Assembly: GCA_031548025.1 (NCBI GenBank)
Contig: JAVBRM010000111.1
Span: 1-64,000 of the forward strand
Direction: 5' to 3'
Length of the DNA stretch: 64,000 bases
DNA from: UBA5239 sp031548025
GTDB lineage: Bacteria > Verrucomicrobiota > Lentisphaeria > Victivallales > Victivallaceae
The position numbers and the translations under genes were made by a program. Shown one piece after another: positions 33,496 through 41,481 of this stretch (within the stretch, counting starts at the first letter, position 1; the number at the start of each line of letters is the position of its first letter). The notes under the pieces are model-generated. The model was not told the DNA's origin, did no database searches, and worked only from the letters and a program-made list of their open reading frames with translations.

Positions 33496-35814
33496 TATTA
33501 CTTGGATGCAATCGAGCAGAAGTTCTTCATCCAACGCCTCGATTTCCAGAATCCCGGACGATCCGGCGAGGGAAAGTTCGGCTGTGGTTCGGTTGCGCAC
33601 CACATTCCAACACCATGCGCTGGTGCGGTCTTTGGCGTAAATGTTGACTACGCCCAACTCTTCGCCGTTCAGCCATACGCGGTAGCGGAGTTGAAAACCG
33701 GAAACCGGATGCGTGGGGATCATGGCGATACGGACTTTCAGGTCGGTTGCGGCTTGGACGTCAAAGTGGAATACCGCTTTTTTTCCGGCCGGCAGGATTG
33801 CCGCCTTCATGTGATAACCGAGTTCATAGGCGGGAAGTAGTTTTTCACTCGAATCCAGACCTTGAAACTCCGCCAGTACCGCGTCCGGGTTTTCCGGCAG
33901 GAAAACTTTTTCTTTCGGTATTGATACTTCCTGAGCCGGTTCGTTGAAGGGCCCCCAGTTCGGAGCTCCAAGCCCCATCATGCCATGCCATCTTTCCAGG
34001 GCGTTGTAACCGGCGGTCAAATCAAGTATCCGCTGATATTCGGCATGGGATTCGCTCCAGTTTTTGGCTCCGTACTTAGCCATTTCGCCGTAATAATATT
34101 TGCGGTTGGTGGCCGCCGCTGCGCAAATGGGATATTCGACAAGTTCATACCAGGCGTCGGCAAGCTCCGGTTGAATTTGCGCTTTAAGCGTCGTAATACG
34201 TTTTTCCAGCGCCGCATAATCCGCCAAACACCGGAGCGCTTCGCTTTCCGTGCAATCATTGATTTCCGGAACATCTTTTTGAGGGACATGGCAATCCCGG
34301 AGCCACCACCAGATGCTGCTGTCGAGGCTTTCCGGCTTGCGAATCCAGGCCAACCGGTAGGACTCCATCATGCAATCGGCAAGCTCCGGCGCAATTTCTC
34401 CGCCGAAAATTACCATGAGCCAATTTACCAGATGCCCCCGTATGCCCTGTTCTTCCACCTGCTCAATGTTCCAAGCCAGATCCAGCGCCAAAGTGAGCTG
34501 GTATTCCGATGGCTTGATATCGCCGGTATTGATGATCCAGATGCGCCGGGCATTGTTTTCATATGCGCGTTTCAGCTCCCGGAATATCTGGCCCGGGTGG
34601 TTGGTGGAGAGCCAGAGATAATTATACGGGGTCCCCCAGTATGAGATGTGGTAATAAATCCCCGCGCCTCCGGGCCGGTCCCGGTCCAGTTCGGTGGGCA
34701 GCCGCAATACATAACCATAGTTGTCGTCGCACCACATCAGTGAAACGTCTTCCGGAACTTTCAGGCCGGACTTGTAAATATCAAATGCTTCCTTGTACGG
34801 TATGAAAACCTGTGGGATGCGTTCTGCCGGTTTGCCGCTGTACTTGGATAGCAATGCCCGTTGATCGGCGAAAACCCGTTCCAACGCTTCCCGGCTCTCT
34901 TTCTCTCCCTCGGCTCCGTGCATCGGCCCGTCGTGGACTCCCCGCATTCCGATGGTGTAAAAATTATCGCTTTTACCGATTTCCCGCAGCCGCTCCTCCC
35001 AGAATCTCAGGACGGAATCTTTGTTGGAAATATAGTCATACTCTCCCTGGCCGCGATGGACCCACTCGCCGTTCGCGTTGCAATTCATCGGTTCGCAGTG
35101 CGAACTGCCGATCAGGATACCGTAACGGTCCGCCGCTTCGGCATTGCCCTGTACCAGATAAAACGGCATGGTGCAAGCATGCATAGCCGGCCACAGCGTG
35201 TTGGCACGAAGACGGATCATGAGTTCGAATACTTTCGAATAAGTTTTGGGACCGATAATCGCCTTGGTTTCCGAGGTCGGCTGTATGCCCGGTTTCAATT
35301 GCGGATTCTTTTCGAAATTCGTGGCCCAGGGATCGAATCCCACATCTTCGTCGTTGATGAAGATTCCACGGAATTCCACGCGCGGCCATTGGAGATTGTC
35401 GTAAGCGGCGGGCAAGGTAAAAGCGTCAAGTTGTTTCGGAGTGGCGTCAGCCCACCATTCCCACGGCGAAACTCCAAAGGCCCGGGAGAGCTCCATGATA
35501 CCATACGCCGCCCCGCGACGGTCGCTGCCCGCGATCAGAAGGATGCCCGAGCTCACCGTCAAATGAAAAGTCTCAGGATGCTCCTGCAATTTTTCCCGCG
35601 AAAGAATTCCGCAATCAAACCATTTTTGCAGAAGCGGGCTCTCCGGCGTGCCGACCACGATTTTCACTCCCGGTTCATCGGCGCAAATTACTTTCAACTC
35701 GGCATTCAGAACATTTTTCAGATCCCCTTTCAGTAATTCAAGGGCGATATTCACCAAATCCGCCTCGGATTCACTACGGGTCACTACGATTGTTTCATTC
35801 CGATATATATTCAT
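33478..35814 (-). CDS. GH115-type alpha-glucuronidase
   Basis: 778 residues from the ATG at 35814, chosen because AAGGAG lies 9 bases upstream; a longer in-frame start at 35862 falls inside the GH42 gene. The GH115 pattern is clear: SGILLIAGSDRRGAAYGIMELSR, SPWEWWADATP, YDNLQWPRVEFRGIFINDEDV, RLRANTLWPAMH, GSSHCEPMNCN, MRGVHDGPM, DDNYGYVLRLP, GGAGIYYHISYWGTPYNYLWL. Family members release 4-O-methyl-glucuronic acid from xylan. It lacks a signal peptide, so it would act on imported xylo-oligosaccharides. The C-terminal about 150 residues are a beta-sandwich. It lies 5 bases after the GH42 gene, in one operon. Confidence 0.9.
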   Translation of the reverse strand: MNIYRNETIVVTRSESEADLVNIALELLKGDLKNVLNAELKVICADEPGVKIVVGTPESPLLQKWFDCGILSREKLQEHPETFHLTVSSGILLIAGSDRRGAAYGIMELSRAFGVSPWEWWADATPKQLDAFTLPAAYDNLQWPRVEFRGIFINDEDVGFDPWATNFEKNPQLKPGIQPTSETKAIIGPKTYSKVFELMIRLRANTLWPAMHACTMPFYLVQGNAEAADRYGILIGSSHCEPMNCNANGEWVHRGQGEYDYISNKDSVLRFWEERLREIGKSDNFYTIGMRGVHDGPMHGAEGEKESREALERVFADQRALLSKYSGKPAERIPQVFIPYKEAFDIYKSGLKVPEDVSLMWCDDNYGYVLRLPTELDRDRPGGAGIYYHISYWGTPYNYLWLSTNHPGQIFRELKRAYENNARRIWIINTGDIKPSEYQLTLALDLAWNIEQVEEQGIRGHLVNWLMVIFGGEIAPELADCMMESYRLAWIRKPESLDSSIWWWLRDCHVPQKDVPEINDCTESEALRCLADYAALEKRITTLKAQIQPELADAWYELVEYPICAAAATNRKYYYGEMAKYGAKNWSESHAEYQRILDLTAGYNALERWHGMMGLGAPNWGPFNEPAQEVSIPKEKVFLPENPDAVLAEFQGLDSSEKLLPAYELGYHMKAAILPAGKKAVFHFDVQAATDLKVRIAMIPTHPVSGFQLRYRVWLNGEELGVVNIYAKDRTSAWCWNVVRNRTTAELSLAGSSGILEIEALDEELLLDCIQVIKPMPE

Positions 35815-35819
35815 GAGTA

Positions 35820-37817
35820 TTAGCTCCTTTTTAATACTGTTGCGCCGTTGGGCGGAATGCAAACGCTATCCGTGGATTGCCCGTCATGCCAGAGGTTAAT
35901 CATCGGAAACGGCAAGTTGAATCGTTGTTCTTTTTCGCTCAGATTATAGATGAAATAAAAATCGGTTTGTCCCTTGCTCCGCTTGCTTGCCCGTAATTCG
36001 GCGGGGAGGTTCGGCAGTACGGGCGCGATTGCGCCGTCATCGAGGATTTCACCATAAAACGACGTCAGAAAACCGACATCGGTTCGGGCTCCGATATACC
36101 ACGCTTTCCCCCGGCCGAAAGAGTTCACCGTGATCGCCGGAACTTCGTCGAACATTCCGTCGTCAGCATAAGTTGCGGCCGCCGTCGCGCCGTCCAGATG
36201 GAGGTACTCGGTATAATCGACGGTCTCAATCTCTTTGCCGTTCAGCCGAAACGGGCGTCGGTCGGAGGGTTCGATGCAATCGATATCTTCGTTCCAGATG
36301 CCGAAAAGATCACGCAACGGATTGGTCCCGGAGAAACACAGATTGTTTTCATCGACATAAGCGGAAAGATAGGTCGAAACCAATATCCCGCCGTTATCGA
36401 CAAACTGTTTCAGGCGTTCGGCGACGCCGGGCTTGAGCATGAATAGCATGGGGGCCACGATCATTTTATAAGGCGAGAAATCGCAGGTACTTTCAATGAC
36501 CGCCATTGAAACATTGTTGCGCCAGAGCGCCTGATAATGCTGAATCGCCGTCTCGTTGATTTTCTTCTCGGTTGCTTCGCCGAAACCATTCGTATATTCA
36601 AGGGCCCAATTGGAGTCCCAGTCAAAGATCAGCGCGATTTCCGGTTTCACGGTGCTGTCGGTTACTTCGGCCAGAGACTTGAGCTTGCGGCCGTATTCGG
36701 ACACGGATTTGAAAACCCGGGTCTGATTGGTTCCGTCATGACCGACGACGGCGCCATGATATTTTTCGCAATTGCCGCGCCCTTTGCGCCATTGAAAATA
36801 CATGGTCCCGTCCGCGCCGTGCCCGATTGCCAGCAGCATTTCCCGTTCAAATTCCCCGGGACGGCGCATTTTCCCATGTTTCCCGTAATTGGGAACTCCG
36901 GGGCACGATTCCATCATGACAAACGGCTTGTTCAGCATCGTATAATGCAAATCATGAATCAGGGCAAAATGAGCGGCCGTGTGCTCGGTAACACCGTTGT
37001 TCCACCTGGGATAACAATCATCGGCGATGAAGTCGCATTGTTCCGCGATCCGCCAGTAGTCCAGATCCGGAATAATCCCCATCATATTGGTGGTGGCCGG
37101 AGCATCCGAAAATTCCCTGACCGCGCTTATCTCGAATTTCAGGAAATCGGCAATCTGGCGGGAATTGAAACGCTTCCAGTCCAGGCGGACGGTATCCATG
37201 GCCGGGTCCCTGGGATTGATCTGATTCCAGTCGGTCAAGGTATGGCTCCAGAAAGCGGACCAATATGCCTCGTTCAGCTTTTCAAGCGTGCCATAGCGCT
37301 GCCGCAGAAAACCGGCGAAATTGGCGAGGCAAAGTTCACAGAAACACTCGCCGCTGTATTCGTTGCTGATATGCCAGCCGCCCAGCGCCGGATGCCCCGC
37401 ATAACGCTGTGTCAGTGCCCGGTTGATAATGGCGGTTTTTTCATGCATTACCGGAGAGCTCCAGCAATGGTTGTGCCGGAAATTCCATTTTGAGCGGATT
37501 CCTTTATCATCCACCCGATTGGTTTCCGGATAGTTGTTGCCGAGCCACGCCGGCCGGCCGCCGCTGGGAGTCGCCAGAAAAACTTTTTTGCCGCCGGCCG
37601 CGCAACGGTTCATGATATCGTCCAACCAGGTGAAGTCGAAAACCCCCTCTTCCCTTTCTATCTGACCCCACGAAAAGATGGAAACTGAAAATGTATTACA
37701 GGAAGCCTCATCCATCATTGTAAAGTCGGCGTCAATTATTTCCGTTCTCTTAAGCCATTGGTCCGGATTGTAATCTCCGCCATGCAGTATGTATGGAAAA
37801 TCTTTAATAATGCTCAT
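35820..37817 (-). CDS. GH42 beta-galactosidase
   Basis: 665 residues. GGDYNPDQW at the start, acid/base E153 in WHISNEY, zinc-type cysteines C158, C160, C163 (GECFCELC) and nucleophile E303 in MMESCPG are those of GH42. Domain II follows with the glutamine-amidotransferase-like trimerisation fold (MIVAPMLFMLKPGVAERLKQFVDNGGILVSTYLSAYVDE). Cytoplasmic. It is the first gene of a leftward operon with GH115, transcribed divergently from a LacI-type regulator across an operator-rich region. Confidence 0.93.
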   Translation of the reverse strand: MSIIKDFPYILHGGDYNPDQWLKRTEIIDADFTMMDEASCNTFSVSIFSWGQIEREEGVFDFTWLDDIMNRCAAGGKKVFLATPSGGRPAWLGNNYPETNRVDDKGIRSKWNFRHNHCWSSPVMHEKTAIINRALTQRYAGHPALGGWHISNEYSGECFCELCLANFAGFLRQRYGTLEKLNEAYWSAFWSHTLTDWNQINPRDPAMDTVRLDWKRFNSRQIADFLKFEISAVREFSDAPATTNMMGIIPDLDYWRIAEQCDFIADDCYPRWNNGVTEHTAAHFALIHDLHYTMLNKPFVMMESCPGVPNYGKHGKMRRPGEFEREMLLAIGHGADGTMYFQWRKGRGNCEKYHGAVVGHDGTNQTRVFKSVSEYGRKLKSLAEVTDSTVKPEIALIFDWDSNWALEYTNGFGEATEKKINETAIQHYQALWRNNVSMAVIESTCDFSPYKMIVAPMLFMLKPGVAERLKQFVDNGGILVSTYLSAYVDENNLCFSGTNPLRDLFGIWNEDIDCIEPSDRRPFRLNGKEIETVDYTEYLHLDGATAAATYADDGMFDEVPAITVNSFGRGKAWYIGARTDVGFLTSFYGEILDDGAIAPVLPNLPAELRASKRSKGQTDFYFIYNLSEKEQRFNLPFPMINLWHDGQSTDSVCIPPNGATVLKRS

Positions 37818-37841
37818 ATAGTCTTCCTTTTTTTTGTTTTC

Positions 37842-37915
37842 TGAAAATTTACATTTGTTTTCATGTGTAAATTTGAATTTACATTAATTATACATTCATT
37901 TTGTTGTTTTGTCAA
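37842..37915 (-). promoter_or_regulatory. Promoter and operator-like repeats of the GH42-GH115 operon
   Basis: On the minus strand a perfect TTGACA (37910-37915), 17 bases, TATAAT (37887-37892). In the leader just downstream, AAATTTACA (37845-37853) and TGTAAATTT (37866-37874) form a perfect 9-bp inverted repeat, a further ATTTACATT (37878-37886) abuts the -10, and TGAAAA/TTTTCA (37842-37863) repeats the half-sites of the divergent LacI palindrome. Repression by the neighbouring LacI protein is the likely reading. Confidence 0.65.
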
Positions 37916-38015
37916 TAGCGGAAGTTGAAAATTTTTTATAGCGCTATTCAGGGTGAACACGTTAAAGAACTCAGGCGATCCTAAGCACAATTCGTCAAAA
38001 AAACCTTGACAGGCA

Positions 38016-38044
38016 TTGAAAATCACATTTTCATCATGTATTTT
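38016..38044 (+). promoter_or_regulatory. Promoter of the LacI gene at 38080 with palindrome over the -35 box
   Basis: TTGAAA (38016-38021), 17 bases, TATTTT (38039-38044). The perfect palindrome TGAAAATCACATTTTCA (38017-38033) covers the -35 box and most of the spacer, a good autoregulatory operator. Confidence 0.5.
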
Positions 38045-38079
38045 ATATGAAAATATATCTGAATGGAGATGATTTACCG

Positions 38080-39120
38080 ATGAGTGTAACAATTGTTGAC
38101 GTCGCCAGGATTGCCGGGGTTTCGACCGCGACCGTTTCCCGGGTTATAAATAACAGCGGATTTGTCAAGGACAGCACCCGCAGGCACATTGCCTCCATTA
38201 TCGAAAAATATGATTTCAAGCCTCAGGAATACCAGAAGAGAAAGCCGGGTAATTCCGGTAATTCTTCCAAGTCGAAAGTTCATAATTTTGCCATGATTCT
38301 TCCCGGTGGAGTTTCTACTTCGACCGGGATTACCGCCCAGGAAATCATGCAGGGGCTTACCGGGGCGGCGGGTAAAATCAATGCAGCGATAAACATTAAA
38401 TTCGTATCTTGTGTTGAGGATGCGCTTGAGGTATTGGATAAGAAAAAAGTCGATGGTCTGTTTCTTATGAACGGTCTCTGGTATGCGGATTCGTTTATTG
38501 AAAAAGCGAAACAGTTTCCCGCGGTCTGGCTTTTGCAGTCCGGTTCTCATGATTTCGGCGATCGTGTCCAGCCGGATCATTCGCATGTCGGGTTGCTTGC
38601 TTACCGGTATCTCAGGCAGAAGGGCTGTAAGAATCTATGCTGTGTGACCTGTAAGAAATTCAACTATTTTTTCCGTTACTGGCGGACGCGAGAGCACTCG
38701 TTCATGGATGCCGCGGAAATCGATCAGACCAAATGCAGTGTTATTCGTTTGGGGTACGATGATAATATCGATGTTTCCAGCGAGTTCAAAAGAGAATTTG
38801 CCAGGGAAGTGGTCAATCAAATATTGGCAATGAAAAAACGGCCGGATGGAATTTTTGTCGCCAACACCCTGGGATTGCCCGTGCATTCGGAGCTGATGGC
38901 GAATGGGATAATTCCCTCGAAGGACATTGAAATGGTCGCCGGAGACAAGGAACTCTGTGGAAATTACTGCCACCCGGCGCCAGTCAAAATCGACATCGGT
39001 TCAACCGAAATCGGCCAAATGGCCATGGAGGCAATGATGTGGCGAATTCAACACCCGCAAATGCCTCAACTGACTTATATGCTGAAACCCTCCTTGATCA
39101 TCCCTGCCGACGATAAATAA
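38080..39120 (+). CDS. LacI family transcriptional regulator
   Basis: 346 residues from the ATG at 38080, which places the LacI helix-turn-helix right at the start (VTIVDVARIAGVSTATVSRVINNSG..); the ATG at 38047 is in the promoter region. GGAGA lies about 12 bases upstream. A basic linker (KRKPGNSGNSSKSK) is followed by the sugar-sensor fold (VDGLFLMNGLW, YLRQKGCKNLCCVTC, KKRPDGIFVANTLGLP). It diverges from the GH42-GH115 operon and is its likely regulator. The hinge is unusually Ser/Asn-rich. Confidence 0.9.
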   Translation: MSVTIVDVARIAGVSTATVSRVINNSGFVKDSTRRHIASIIEKYDFKPQEYQKRKPGNSGNSSKSKVHNFAMILPGGVSTSTGITAQEIMQGLTGAAGKINAAINIKFVSCVEDALEVLDKKKVDGLFLMNGLWYADSFIEKAKQFPAVWLLQSGSHDFGDRVQPDHSHVGLLAYRYLRQKGCKNLCCVTCKKFNYFFRYWRTREHSFMDAAEIDQTKCSVIRLGYDDNIDVSSEFKREFAREVVNQILAMKKRPDGIFVANTLGLPVHSELMANGIIPSKDIEMVAGDKELCGNYCHPAPVKIDIGSTEIGQMAMEAMMWRIQHPQMPQLTYMLKPSLIIPADDK

Positions 39121-39128
39121 TCATCACA

Positions 39129-39138
39129 TTATCGTTAA
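39129..39138. promoter_or_regulatory. Distal operator-like site, 100 bp upstream of the site in the next promoter
   Basis: TTATCGTTAA is the exact reverse complement of TTAACGATAA at 39229-39238; extended by flanks (CATTATCGTTAAT / ATTAACGATAATG) the match is 13 bases. The two centres are exactly 100 bp apart. Confidence 0.55.
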
Positions 39139-39160
39139 TATTTAACTCTGAGAAAGAATA

Positions 39161-39190
39161 CCTCCGTGCTCATCAGTGTCCATCCGTGTT
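39161..39190. repeat. Three tandem 10-bp repeats between the two operator-like sites
   Basis: The units are CCTCCGTGCT, CATCAGTGTC and CATCCGTGTT, a period of one helical turn. They sit between the copies of the LacI-type site. Confidence 0.6.
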
Positions 39191-39222
39191 GTGGATATCG
39201 CAGATTATTTACTGAAAATCAT

Positions 39223-39250
39223 TTGACATTAACGATAATGTAGTTATATT
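39223..39250 (+). promoter_or_regulatory. Promoter of the second LacI gene with operator in the spacer
   Basis: TTGACA (39223-39228), 16 bases, TATATT (39245-39250). TTAACGATAA (39229-39238), a CG-centred LacI-type half-palindrome, fills the spacer, so a bound repressor would exclude RNA polymerase. Confidence 0.65.
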
Positions 39251-39278
39251 CCTGTCCTAAACAATCTGGAGACAGAAT

Positions 39279-40286
39279 ATGGCTGCTGCTACATTGAAGG
39301 ATATCGCCAAGCTGGTCGGAGTTTCGGTCAACACCGTGTCCCGTGCTTTGAAGGATAAGCCCGATATTGGGCTGGAAACCCGTGAGCGGGTCAAAGAGGC
39401 CGCCGCTGCGCTGGGATACCGCCCGAACCTGAACGCCCGCAGTTTGGTCTTGCAAAAATCATCCACCATCGGGCTGGCGGTAACCGAGGCCGATAATCCG
39501 GTACGAATGGAATTCTGCGAAAAACTGCGTTCATACGCCGCCGACTGCGGTTACCGGGTATTGACGATTTCCCTGACGCATGAATGGAGCAAGGGCAACC
39601 GGGAGGCGTTGGAAGATTTGCTGGCGCGGCGGGTGGATGGATTAATCATCGGTTATATCTGGGGATTGACCGGCGAGCAACCGCTGGGGAAAATCCTGGA
39701 GGAGTGCCGGAGCTGTAATATTCCGGTGACGGTATTCGGTACGCCGGAAACAGGAATGGCCGATTGTGTGGAGATTGATTTTTTCGACAGTGCGTATCAA
39801 TTGGCCAATCATGTGATCGGACAGGGATACAAGGATATTGCGTTTTTCAATTCCAGCGCGCATTCTACGCGTGAAAGCGGTTTCCTGCAAGCCATGGCCG
39901 AGCACCGGATAAAAGGCCGGGCGGTTCGCTGGATGACGAATGGCGCCGGTCTGGAGAATGCGGCAACTGCAATGACCGCCTATCTGAAAAAACACGGGCG
40001 CCCCCCCGAAGCGGTGATCGCCTTCAACGATATCAGCGCCATCGGCATTATGGCCGCGCTGAAACAGCATGGCTACCGGGTGCCGGAAGATTGCGCGGTG
40101 GCCGGTTTCGACAATATCGAGTTCGGGGCATATTACGATCCGCCGTTGACCACGATCGGGTTCGACCGCGGAGTGTTTGCCCGTACGGTGTGGGAACTGC
40201 TCTTTAACCGGCTGAACGGCAGCGAAACCGGACCGGCAAAACGTCTTAAACTGCATCAGGAACTGGTTGTACGTAAATCGTGTTGA
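39279..40286 (+). CDS. LacI family transcriptional regulator
   Basis: 335 residues. Textbook LacI N-terminus (ATLKDIAKLVGVSVNTVSRALKDKPDIGLETRERVKEAAAALGYRPN..) and sensor domain (RVDGLIIGYIWGL, QGYKDIAFFNSSAHSTRESGFLQAM, PEAVIAFNDISAIGIMAALKQHGYRVPEDCAVAGFDNIEFG). It leads a three-gene unit with a beta-propeller protein (15 bases on) and a GH2-like enzyme. Two matching operator-like sites 100 bp apart suggest looped autorepression. Confidence 0.93.
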   Translation: MAAATLKDIAKLVGVSVNTVSRALKDKPDIGLETRERVKEAAAALGYRPNLNARSLVLQKSSTIGLAVTEADNPVRMEFCEKLRSYAADCGYRVLTISLTHEWSKGNREALEDLLARRVDGLIIGYIWGLTGEQPLGKILEECRSCNIPVTVFGTPETGMADCVEIDFFDSAYQLANHVIGQGYKDIAFFNSSAHSTRESGFLQAMAEHRIKGRAVRWMTNGAGLENAATAMTAYLKKHGRPPEAVIAFNDISAIGIMAALKQHGYRVPEDCAVAGFDNIEFGAYYDPPLTTIGFDRGVFARTVWELLFNRLNGSETGPAKRLKLHQELVVRKSC

Positions 40287-40301
40287 AATAAAGGATGGGT
40301 T

Positions 40302-41474
40302 ATGATTATCAAGCACCATTTGAAAGTTGAAAGAATCACCACCGGACCGCGGCATCATTTTTTCGGCTATTTCGATAAATTCCCGTGGGATAAGTCGGGG
40401 CGTTATTTGTTGGCCCAGGCGGTGGATTTTACCGCCCGGCAGCCGGAACCGGGCGAGACAATGGAGATTGGCATGATCGATCTCCAGGACGGCAACCGCT
40501 TTATTCCGCTGGCCCGGACGGATGCCTGGTGCTGGCAGCAGGGCTGTATGCTGCAATGGCTCAACGACGCCGAGACCAAAATCATTTACAACGATCGCGA
40601 GGGCGATCATTTTGTGGCGCGGATTCAGGACGTGAAGAGCGGGGAAACGCAAACCCTCTGCCGTCCGGTTTACTGCCTGAGCACGGATGGCAAATGGGCC
40701 TTGAGTCTGAGCTTCTCTCGGCTGGACCGCTACCGCGCCGGTTACGGATATCCGGGAGCTTACGATCCCTTCGAAAAGGATCTTTGCCCGGCGGACGATG
40801 GCTTGTGGCTGGTTGATCTGAAAAACAATACCGCGAAACTGGTGGTCAGCGTGGCGGAGATTACCGACCGTTTTTACCGCTCGGATATGGAAAATACGCC
40901 GGGGTGGTTCAATCATCTGCTGTTCAGCCCGGACAGCCGGCGTTTCGCCTTTTTTCACCGCTGGCGGCTGTGGCGCGCCGATGGTTCACCGTGGCATGAA
41001 ACCCATATGTTTACCGCCAATATCGACGGCTCGGAAATCTGGCCGCTGAACCTGGAAAATATGAGCTCGCATTATGCTTGGGTGAGCCCGACGGAAATCA
41101 TCAATTTTTCCAACCGCTATACCGGGGGCTGGCAGTATTATCTGTACACCGACCGGACCCACCGGACCCGGACCATCGCCGAAAACGTGTTTCCCGGCGA
41201 CGGGCACTGTTCATATTCGCCCGACGGCAAATGGATGATGACCGACAGTTATCCGTTGGATGACGATTGCCGCAAGCTTTATCTTTACCGTCTGGCCGAC
41301 GGCGCCGCCTTTGAAATCGGCAGTTTTTACTCCGATCCGTCCTATCCGATTCCGACCCGCTGCGATTTGCATCCGAACTGGGCGCGTGACGGGCGGCAGG
41401 TCTGCATCGATTCCATCCACGAAGGCTCCCGCCAAATGTATCTGATCAACGTCAATGAATTAACTGGAGAATAA
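40302..41474 (+). CDS. Cytoplasmic beta-propeller protein, TolB/oligogalacturonate-lyase-like
   Basis: 390 residues without a signal peptide. Repeated blade motifs are seen: HHFFGYFDKFPWDKSGRYLL, LLFSPDSRRFAFFHRW, CSYSPDGKWMMTDSYP and LHPNWARDGRQVCIDS, typical of six- or seven-bladed propellers. The size, and histidines at repeated positions in the last blades (DGHCSYS, CDLHPNW), recall PL22 oligogalacturonate lyases, but I cannot confirm the manganese site. Lying between a LacI regulator and a GH2-like enzyme, it probably acts on an oligosaccharide. Not firmly assigned. Confidence 0.65.
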   Translation: MIIKHHLKVERITTGPRHHFFGYFDKFPWDKSGRYLLAQAVDFTARQPEPGETMEIGMIDLQDGNRFIPLARTDAWCWQQGCMLQWLNDAETKIIYNDREGDHFVARIQDVKSGETQTLCRPVYCLSTDGKWALSLSFSRLDRYRAGYGYPGAYDPFEKDLCPADDGLWLVDLKNNTAKLVVSVAEITDRFYRSDMENTPGWFNHLLFSPDSRRFAFFHRWRLWRADGSPWHETHMFTANIDGSEIWPLNLENMSSHYAWVSPTEIINFSNRYTGGWQYYLYTDRTHRTRTIAENVFPGDGHCSYSPDGKWMMTDSYPLDDDCRKLYLYRLADGAAFEIGSFYSDPSYPIPTRCDLHPNWARDGRQVCIDSIHEGSRQMYLINVNELTGE

Positions 41475-41481
41475 GTATTTT

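Noticed and set aside
37814..38092. 92-codon minus-strand frame in the GH42/LacI intergenic region
   Set aside because: It covers both promoters and operator-like repeats, lacks a ribosome site and has no recognisable domain.
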